From Dryas octopetala (Eukaryota > Streptophyta > Magnoliopsida > Rosales > Rosaceae): a stretch of 64,000 bases of DNA. Numbering within the stretch: position 1 is the first letter of the stretch; the number at the start of each line of letters is the position of its first letter. The stretch spans positions 3,846,501 to 3,910,500 of the forward strand of contig OY992839.1 of the NCBI GenBank assembly GCA_963921425.1, given 5' to 3'. This document shows positions 10,637 through 19,700 of the stretch, piece by piece. The notes under the pieces are model-generated. The model searched no databases and was not told the origin of the DNA. It saw nothing but the letters and a program-made list of their open reading frames with translations. A program made the position numbers and the translations under genes.

Positions 10637-13468
10637 ATGAGTATGGAAAGAGATGAAATTGCTATCTACCAGCTGATAGAAAGTGATGATGAGTATGTTG
10701 ACTGGAAAGAAAGGAAGGCAGATCCTAGAAAGCATGGTGGAATTAGAGCTGCTGCCTTTGCATGTGGTAAGTTGCAATTAATATCTTAACCACTTTTATA
10801 CATAACATGAGGCTAAATATGGGGATTGTTTAGCTAGCTTGATAGTTAACCAATTTCCTGACAGCTTAAGCTTTCTGGGTTCAATGGTTGTCTAACATGA
10901 TATTAGAGCTCTGGTTCTAGGACTAGGAGGTCCTGTGTATGAAACCTCCAGCCTTCATCCCCACTTAGAATTTATCGTCTCAACTAGTAGAGTCGACTTT
11001 CATGTGAGGGAAGGTCTTAGCTAGCTTGAAATTCATTGTTAAGCCATGACAACCCAAGTTTTTGGGGTCTAATGGTTGTCTAACAGGGATCTCAACCTTC
11101 TACTGTATAGTTAAAAGTCACACAATAAGCGGTTGAGGTCTGCATATACAAGACTTTATCTCACCCCCATTCAACCCTTTAACTCAGGTTCTATCAACCG
11201 ATCATAAATAATTAGTTCATAGTTTACAAACTAAATGATCAAGCACAATTTGATATGCTAGTATAAATGTTGTATGATGAGATAGTTTCCTCATAATTGA
11301 TTTCTTGTGTGCAGTTGTTAATGTATTCACCAACATGGCTTTCTTATCCAATGTCTGTAACTTTGTCACATACTTCCGGATGACAATGCATTACCCACCT
11401 GCTACATCAGCAAACATGGTTACCAATTTTATGGGAACCTCTTTCTCGCTTACCATGCTGGGAGGCTTTATTAGTGACTCACTCTTCACAAGATTCACAA
11501 CCTTCATCATCTTCTGTGCAATTGAGTTGCTGGTATGCTTTTCTTTTCAACTTTCTAATCATATTCATTTTAAGTTGTGAGGAACTGATGCTACCCTCAG
11601 TCTCTGTACGTAACATGAAATTGAACCAATTATAGGGACTAATCTTGCTGGCAATCCAAGCTCAATACCCAAGATTCCGACCGGCTATGAATGCAAAGCC
11701 TTCTCAGTCTCAAGCAGCCATTCTATACACTGGCCTGTATGCCTTTGCCACTGGTGTAGGTGGAGTCAGTGCCTCCTTACCTGCACATGGTGCTGACCAA
11801 CTTGATCACAGCAACCAAGGACTCATCTCAGCCTTCTTCAATTGGTTTTACTTTTCCTTATGCCTTGGAGCCCTCATAAGCTCAACTGTTATGGTTTGGG
11901 TGGCAGAGAACATAGGCTGGAATTGGAGCTTTACAATAACAGTTATAGCCTTGAGTCTGGCACTTTTCATTTTCATCATTGGAAATCCGTTTTATAGACA
12001 CAAACGTCCCAGTGGAAGTGCATTAACAAGAATCTTTAAGGTAATTAAACAGAAGTTAGTCGAAAGATGACATTAAAATTCATATCAATTGACTATTGTA
12101 TTTGGATTTAAATTTTTCTTCTTATGGGGGTGTCAAAGGTACTTGCTTCTGCTGCTCAAAACTGGAAAGCCTCACCGGACCACAGAATGGAGAACCAGTT
12201 TGCAGCATCTGCAGACAATCCGAACAGAGTTGATGGACGATCCCACCACAAGTTTAAGTAACTTGTTCTTTTCTTCTCTTCAATATGTCTTTAATTAGTG
12301 ATTAGTGCATGTAACATGGACATACTATGAGTCTTCGAACTTAGGCCTCCTTTGATGCATAAGATTGGATTGGATAGGTTAAATGGTTAGATTCATGTGT
12401 ATTCAAGGAAGAAGCTTCTAACTTGAAAGAAGAAGATGGGAAGAAGATGGATTAGTCATAAGGCAAAACTTTTCCCTTCAAATCCCTACAAATGGTGGGA
12501 TTAGTGGGGATAAGTTTTCCCTTATGGCTCTTCCATCTTCTTCCTTGAATACACATCTAGTCATTTAACATATCCAATCCAATTCTAGGCACCAAACAAG
12601 GCTTGAGTGGGTTTATTTATTAGTGTTTGTATATGGGGTCACACTCTTGGACATGTATAAACACTGCCTATGCACATTGCATAGTGTTTTCATGTATTTT
12701 TTGTGTAACAAAAAACTATAATTTCTCAGGTTCCTAGACAAAGCTTTAATCGATAACAAAGTTGATGCAGCTGATGTTGAGGAAACAAGAACTTTTCTTG
12801 GCCTTCTTCCCATCTTTGAAAGCACAATCATGATGAATTGTTGCATTGCCCAACTTCAGACATTCTCAGTGGTACAAGGGAGCACAATGAACAGAAAACT
12901 ACACAACTTCGAAATCCCAACCCAAGCATTATCAGTACTCCCCATCTCCATCGTGCTTGCTTCAACCCCCTTATTTGAGCATTTCCGAAGAATCTTGGGA
13001 AACAAACACTCAGAGAAAAGCTACATGTTCCAACCACTTTGGAGGATCGGATTGGGGCTAGCACTGGCATCTGTGTCCATGGCTGTAGCTGCTCTGGTTG
13101 AAGCTAAGAGACGTGAGGCTGCTGAGAACAATGTCACATTGTCTGTGCTCTGGCTTGGGTGGCAGTACGTGTTGCTAGGAGTCTCTGACATGTTTACTCT
13201 TGGAGGAATGTTTGAATTCTTCTACTCAGAGGCACCCAACAGCATGAGAAGCATGTGCACTTCATTGTCATGGTACTCTACATCAATGGGGTTTTTCCTG
13301 AGCTCAGGGCTTGTGTCCATGGCAAATTCAGTGAGTGGGAGATTTGGTAAAGAGTGGCTTGGAGGGAATGATGTAAATCATACCCGTTTGGATTTGTTTT
13401 ACACACTTCTGAGCATTCTTAACTCCCTCAATCTTCTGAAGTACATATATGAGGCCAAGCGGTTTTAA
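10637..13468 (+). CDS. NPF transporter copy B (NPF4-like)
   Basis: Same family and role as copy A. Exons: 10637-10766, 11315-11532, 11636-12040, 12139-12257, 12730-13468; every phase fits and the frame is open, 536 aa. The five-exon coding structure is shared with C and D and is probably ancestral for the cluster. Motifs: MSMERDEIAIYQ start, VDWKERKADPRKHGGIRAAA, MHYPPATSANMVTNFMG, GGFISDSLFTRF, PAHGADQLDHSNQG, a longer loop with MENQFAASADNPNRVDGR, and NDVNHTRLDLFYTLLSILN at the C end. The helix 1 segment reads VVNVFTN, so the acidic and basic residues of ExxER are both gone, unlike A and D, which keep the Glu. A probable 5' UTR intron runs from ATTG/GTAAGC (about 10396) to CGTAG/GGC (about 10627). 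Intron 1 holds a TRIM-like element and intron 4 a MITE. Confidence 0.9.
10827..11085 (+). mobile_element. TRIM-like element in intron 1 of NPF-B
   Basis: Two direct repeats of about 70 bp (10827-10897 and about 11013-11085), both ending AATGGTTGTCTAACA, flank about 115 bp. Right after the first repeat is TGATATTAGAGC, close to the initiator-Met tRNA primer site TGGTATCAGAGC. Short terminal repeats, a primer site and no coding are the marks of a terminal-repeat retrotransposon in miniature. Related sequences lie at the same place in copies C and D. Confidence 0.55.
12344..12602. mobile_element. Tourist-like MITE in intron 4 of NPF-B
   Basis: A foldback of about 259 bp. The left end GGCCTCCTTTGATGC...ATTGGATTGGAT mirrors the right end, whose reverse complement reads AGCCTTGTTTGGTGC...ATTGGATTGGAT; further inside, CATGTGTATTCAAGGAAGAAG is also mirrored. 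Copies A, C and D lack it, and D shows the empty site (GAACTTAGAGTGGG), so it inserted after duplication. The flanks (TTA on the left, TTG/TGA on the right) loosely fit a 3-bp PIF/Harbinger-type duplication. The class is inference. Confidence 0.65.
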
Positions 13469-14128
13469 GTATATTGGAGAGTTGTAGATTAGTGCATAGC
13501 ATTTCAAAGTGTGTTGGTGTAACCAATTTTATACTGTATGTCTGTATGTTGCATCATTCAGAATATATATGAGGATGAACATCATATTATGAACTCGAAA
13601 CCACACAGTTCAACATATCTTCATATTTGATTTTTGGGTCTTACCAACTGCCTAGACCAAGCCTTGTGCTCTAGTGATAGTTCGAATCCCCATTTTTCCA
13701 AGATATATATAAAATAAAAAATAAAATAAAAAGGCATAACGCTCATTCTTCAAGGGGCATTCCAAAATGTTCAGAAATTCTGTTTCAAATTCAAGGTGTC
13801 AGTCATGCAAGTAGATGGGGAAATAATGAATCTTCAGTCCAAGACAATCAGGGGACTCTTCAAGCACATGAAAGACCCACTTAGCTACACATCAGAGTCT
13901 GGACACAAGTGTCAGCATAGCCGTATTCCAAGTAGCAACAAGCCAACAAACATATCACCTTCCCAATTTTTCTCCTTTTTCCATTTTCTTCAAAATTCCT
14001 TTGAAATTATATAACATTGGTATTCTTTCTTCTGCAGAAATTTGATTTCACTCTGTTTGATGTTGTTCATAAACTACACGACGTTTTGATCACTTAAAAC
14101 TCTGTGATTTAAAGCATAGGCCTTAGAC
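13469..14128 (+). other. Intergenic B-C region with NPF leader remnant
   Basis: 13469-13740 is the 3' flank of copy B and includes a tRNA-B-box-like GTTCGAATCCCC at about 13681, probably a SINE scrap. From about 13770 the sequence repeats the NPF leader (TCAGTCATGCAAGTAGATGG and onward), with a probable 5' UTR intron starting at ATAACATTG/GTATTC (about 14018) and ending AGCATAG/GCC (about 14119). No separate gene seen. Confidence 0.5.
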
Positions 14129-14335
14129 ATGAGTATGGAAAGAGATGAAAATGTCATCTACCAGCTGATAGAAGGTGATGACCAGAATGTTGACTGGAAA
14201 GGAAGAACGGCAAATCCTAGAAAGCATGGTGGAATTAGAGCTGCTGCTTTTGCATGTGGTAAGTTGCAATTAAATTCAGGGATTTTAACCATTTTTATAC
14301 GTAACATAGGCTGAATATATACAAATATATGCAAC

Positions 14336-14652
14336 TGTTAGCTAGTTTGATATACATTGTTAACCAATTTTTTGATAGCTTAAGATTTTGGGGTTTAATG
14401 GTTGTTTAACATGTCTTAGAGCTCTGGTTCTAGGAGGTCCTAGGTATGATATCTACAACCCTCATCCAGTCATCCCCACTTAGAATTTATCATCTCAACC
14501 AGTAGAGTGAGTTGCTCCTATATTGTCTACATTTGTCTGCCTCTCACGTGCAGAATATGACCACACGTGAGAGAAGGTGTTAGATAACTTAACATACTTT
14601 GTTAACCCATTTTCTATTAATTTAAGCTTTTGGCGTCCAATAGTTGTGTAAC
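14336..14652 (+). mobile_element. TRIM-like element in intron 1 of NPF-C
   Basis: Same element as in B: a terminal repeat near 14336-14408 (GTTAGCTAGTTTGATATACA) and a second near 14578-14652 (TGTTAGATAACTTAACATAC). The primer-site-like region TGTCTTAGAGCTCTGG follows the first repeat. It is more diverged than in B but lies at the matching position of intron 1, so it probably predates the B/C/D duplications. Confidence 0.5.
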
Positions 14653-15567
14653 TAGGATCTCAACCTTCTATAGGTAGACGCCCATACAATATGCGATTGA
14701 GTTCTTCCATTTTTAGGACTTTATCTCACCCCCATGGACCAACCCTTTAATCCATGTTCTATCAGCATATATTATATTTATACATTAATTCTCTTTTAAT
14801 TAGTTCATATTTTACAAACTAAATGACCCCGAAAAATTTGATAAGCAAGTATAAATTTTGTATGATGAGATAATTTCCTCATAATTGATTTCTTGTGTGC
14901 AGTTGTTGTTATATTCACCAACATGGCTTTCTTATCCAATGCCACTAACTTTGTCACGTACTTCCGGATGTCAATGCATTACCCACCTGCTACATCAGCA
15001 AATATGGTTACCAATTTCATAGGAACCTCTTACTTGATCACCATCCTGGGAGGCTTTGTTAGTGACTCACTCCTCACAAGATACACAAGCTTCATCATCT
15101 TCTGTACAATAGAGTTGCTGGTATGCTTTTCTTTTCAACTATGTCATCATATTCATTTTAAGTTATGATGAGCGGATGCTACCTCAATCTCGGTATGTAA
15201 CATGAAACTGAACCAATTATAGGGACTAATCTTGCTGACAATCCAAGCTCAATACCTAAATTTCCGACTGGCTATAAATGCAAAGCCTTCTCAGTCTCAA
15301 GCAGCCATTCTATACACTGGCCTTTATGCCATTGCCACTGGTGTAGGTGGAATCAATGCCTCCTTGCCTGCACATGGTGCTGATCAGCTTGTCACAGCAA
15401 TCAGACACTCATCTCTGCCTTCTTCAATTGGTTTTTCTTTTCCCTGTGCCTTGGATCCCTCATGAGCTCAACTATTATGATTTGGGTGGAAGAGAACAAA
15501 GGCTGGAATTGGAGCTTTACAATAACAGTTATAGCCTTGAGCTTGGCACTTCTCATTTTCATTGTTG

Positions 15568-15572
15568 GGAAT
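15568..15572. repeat. Target site duplication, left (GGAAT)
   Basis: GGAAT lies immediately before the TG of the 5' LTR and again at 24180-24184 immediately after the CA of the 3' LTR. Both fall in the NPF exon 3 sequence that reads GGGAATCC in copy D. Five bases is the usual size for Ty3/Gypsy integration. Confidence 0.95.
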
Positions 15573-16632
15573 TGTTTGTGGGAAAATCCACATCGATCCG
15601 AATAGCCAATCACGGCTCGACACGTGGCTGGTCAACACCCATCTCGGAGTTGACTTTCTATAGTCAAACTTTGACCTCCACATCATCACTGGTCAGCATT
15701 TCCTCTGCCAGCTCAGACCGAATTTCCACGCCGGGCCCACCATGTTCGGTCCGAGCCGAACCGATGATCTTTCAATGGATCGAGTGTCCATCTCACCACG
15801 GTCATTCCGGTTCGGCTCGGCTCGGCACAGGGCACGGTCTCTTTTCGAGTTCTGGCGTCGACCAGTTAGGACTCGGAAGGACCCCAGTCTACTGGATCGG
15901 CTCGGTCTTGAATCCCATGCCCGATCCGATCACACATGGACTTTATGTCTACGCATAAGAACATGTGCTTGTATCGGCTCGGCTCGGCTCTCCGCCGCCA
16001 TTCCCGGGAAGATCACGCTGGGACGAACCGCCACACTTAAATGCACCTGACACAAATCTTCTGACAGAGGGGATATCAGGCTTGCATTCATGACTACTGG
16101 AGCAGTCTGCCTGAACCTTCCAGCCTTGCATTTAATGGAGCATTCAATGCAGCATTGAATGCTGAAGAAGCAGGCAGCTGAGCATGCAACTAGGTCTGAC
16201 CAGGTACGTGGGTCTCTGGCAACCATTCATTCACATGCAGGTATCTTACTCATTAAGGTTTCCTTTACTTATATATATCAAGTCATATGTGCAAAAACGA
16301 GGACTACGCATCTACACACAAAACACTTACACAAAATTTCCACTCTCCCAAGAATATACCCAACTTGCTGAGAATAACCCAGAACATTTGCCTTGTTCTT
16401 CCCATTCTCCCAAGTTCTTCCTTTGTTCTTCCTCATCCACCATCAAATATCATCACTGACTTCATCATCGGAGCTTGTTTGGCTGGTACCACACCGGTCC
16501 ATCTCCCTTGACCTTGTTTCTCTTGCAGGAAGATCTCAACCAGCATCCACTTCATCATCCAGCAAAGCACCTGATCAGCCAGATCAGCTTATCTAAGTTG
16601 TTGCATCTACCTTACGAGAATTTGCATCAACA
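15573..16632 (+). repeat. 5' LTR
   Basis: 1060 bp, TG...CA termini. A TATA-like ACTTATATATATCAAG at about 16267 is a candidate U3 promoter, which would leave roughly 330 bp of transcribed R and U5. Short open frames in it (for example around 15742-16050) recur identically in the 3' LTR and are not genes. Confidence 0.95.
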
Positions 16633-16635
16633 GAT

Positions 16636-16653
16636 TGGCGCCGTCTGTGGGAA
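16636..16653 (+). other. Primer binding site candidate
   Basis: TGGCGCCGTCTGTGGGAA starts three bases after the 5' LTR. Its first nine bases match the complement of the 3' end of plant tRNA-Asp (TGGCGCCGT), as in Athila and Tat-type elements. The later bases match poorly, so the exact tRNA is uncertain. Confidence 0.65.
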
Positions 16654-16715
16654 GCCGACTTCAGCCGTTGTGTTCATCACTGCAAGTGCTAAGCCCCTCC
16701 TTCACATAAGTCATC

Positions 16716-19700
16716 ATGGCTACCATCTTTCGGGACACCAGCTCTTCCTCAGGAGCATCTCAGAATGATGAACAACATCAGCCTGAGACACCTGAAAAGA
16801 CAAGGGGAGCACAACCCCCCAGGACATCCAAGTCCAAAGGTCCCTCCAAAATCCGAGCTGCTCACAAACTCCTTAAGGAGAGCCAACGGCACCTGGCCGC
16901 TGAGAATGCACTTCTCAAGCAGAATAATGAGCTGCTTGCGAAGCAGGCCGAGCTGGCCGGCGAACTTGCACGCCATCGTGCTCGGCTCGAGAATAGTGGG
17001 GGTTCGGGTTTCCAATCGTGCCGAACCCGAACCGAGCAGGAGGTCCTTTCACCATCTCCTTCTCGGCAAAGCACTCCTGCCGAGCCGAACGACCAGACCG
17101 ATCGGCAGGACTCGGATCACGTCTTCCCGGGCTTCGAGGACATGCCCCCGGCCGAACAGGCCGAGTGCCTGAACGCCCACCGTCTTCTTCAGCGAAAACT
17201 GGCGGCTTTCGGGAAACGTGTCCCCAGGAATTCGAGCGGAGACCGTGCCGACCCGAATACAAACCGACGACTCCCGGCCCAATCAAGGTTGGGGGCCAAC
17301 AGTCCAGCCGGTTCGGATGAAACCAGGGTCCCGATTGGGGATAGGCTCGGCCCCATCATCAGCCAGGATCCTTCCCCATCAGGAGCTCACTCAGGGAGAC
17401 GATCGGTGAGCGACCGACTGGGATCGACTATGATCATGTCGGATCGACGACCGGCGAGCGAGAGGATCACTCGCCAGCCGGTGAGTGAGAGACTCGGTAA
17501 CCAGGCCGAATGCTCGGGGGAAAATGCGGCCGAGCCGACCCCGCCCGACGTGGAAAATCTTGTCCGGACTCTGGTCCAGGACCAAATCCGGAGCGTCCAC
17601 GATCGGTTCGGCCACGTCGAGGTCTCCAGGGGGTACACCGGTAGGGCCGACCACGGAGAGGAACTCCCCCTCCCGTACACCAGCAGAATCCTGGACGCTG
17701 AGGTCTCCCGCGACACCAAACCCCCCAAGATGGATCAGTACGATGGGACCAAGGATCCCTACGACCATCTTGACAGCTTCAGATACGCCATGGAGGCCCG
17801 CCAGGCATCTGAAGCCACGAAGTGCAGAATCTTCCCTTCGACCTTGAAAAGCTCGGCTCGGGGTTGGTTCCGAACCCTCCAACCGAACTCCATCGACTCC
17901 TTCTCCGACCTCCGGAGGGCCTTCCTGGCGAGATATCGGGTTGTATCCGAACGACTCTACAACTTGAACGATATGTCGCTCATTAAGCAGCAGGAAGGGG
18001 AGAGCCTCAAGGCCTATCTGATCCGCTTCAACATCGAGTATACGAAGTGTGACGATTGCGACGATAGGTCAGCTAAGAACGCCCTCATGCAAGGTCTGCA
18101 CGCCGGGGGACTCCGCTCCCACCTAATGAGGAATCCTCCCTCCACTTACGATGAGCTCTCTGCCGAAGCCACTAAGTGGGCGAGGGCTGAGGAGTGGGAT
18201 GCTCAGGTGGAGGCCCTGAACCCCAGGCCGACCTCGGCCAAGAGGAAGGAGGGAGAGGTCGCAACTCCCAAACCCCAGGTCCAATCCAAGAAGACCAGGA
18301 CCGAGGAGCCACGCCAACTTCTGGGTAAGGGACCCAAGTTTGTCCAGTACACGGAGTACACTCCCCTCAATGCCGGTCTGGAGACAATCTACTCCAATGT
18401 CAAGGACCAACTCCCAGTTGCAAGGGAGATCAAGGGACCACCCCCAGACAAAATCAAGGAGGGCGTCTTCTGCAAGTACCACTCCAATCACGGCCACGTC
18501 ACGGGTGATTGCTACGCCCTCCGCGACGGAATTGAGACTCTTGCCCGGGCGGGTAAGATCAATCAATTCCTGGCCGGTGGACCTAGGGTACCCAAGGCCG
18601 CGCCGAAGAAGCCCACCAACACCATCGAGGTCCAGGATGCTGCCATCGGATCAATCGGCGGGGGACCAACCTTCGTAGGGAGCTCGAACCGATCCCAGAA
18701 GGAGTATGTCAGACAGGCGGCTCAAGCTCACGAGTCCCTGTCGATCCAGGCAGGTCAGCCCAGCACTTCCAAAAGACAGCGGAAGGACTGGGCGCCGGTC
18801 ACCTTTGAGCCGAACGAGGCAAACGAGATCATCTTCCCCCACTATGATCTGGTCGTCATAGTGGCTGAGGTGGCCGGGACAACCATCGCACGCTTCTTCG
18901 TCGATGGAGGGAGCTCAGTCAACATCCTCTACCACTCTGCGTTCGCGCAGATGGGCATCTGCGAGGATAAGTTGGAGACCGATACACCTGCCTTAGTCGG
19001 GTTCGGGGGAGAAGTGGTTCAGCCCCTCGGACACATCTACCTTCCCCTTTCGCTCGGGAAGGGACCGATTAAGAAGACCTGCATGACGTACTTCATTGTC
19101 GTCAAGCGGCCGTCAGCCTACAACATCATTCTGGGCAGACCGGCTCTGGTCGACCTTGACTGCATCGTCCATTACGCCAACCTCCTCATCAAATGTCCGG
19201 TGGGCGACGACTGCATCGTCATTCAAGGAGATCAGTGCTCGGCTCGGTCATGCTACGCCGCTTCGATCAAACAGAAGGGTCAGCTGCCGAACTCGCAGGA
19301 ACTTGACTCCATCGCCGATTCGGGCAGATGGCCGAGGGCGGAGACATTCGACTTCACTTCCGAGCCGAGCTCAGATTCTCGGCCCCTTCCCGCCGAGGCT
19401 TGGGAGGAAATGCCAATCTCGGACGAGACACCGGATCGGCTCGTCCGAGTGGGGACTCAGATCAGCCTCGAGCAGCGCTCCGCCATAATTGACTTCCTCC
19501 GTGCCAACGCGGAAGTGTTCGCCTGGTCTTACGATGACATGCCAGGCATATCGTCTGACGTGATCACCCACAGGCTGAACACTGACCCAGGATGCAAACC
19601 GGTCCGTCAGAAGAGGAGGTCATACGATCCGGTCCGATACGCCGCCATGGCTGAAGAGGTAACCAAGTTGCAAAACAACGGGTTCATCCGGGAGGTCAAC

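Noticed and set aside
15742..16511. Open frames of about 60-100 aa inside the LTRs (also 23289-24058)
   Set aside because: They recur identically in both LTRs, overlap in several frames and both strands, and match no family. By-products of GC-rich LTR sequence.
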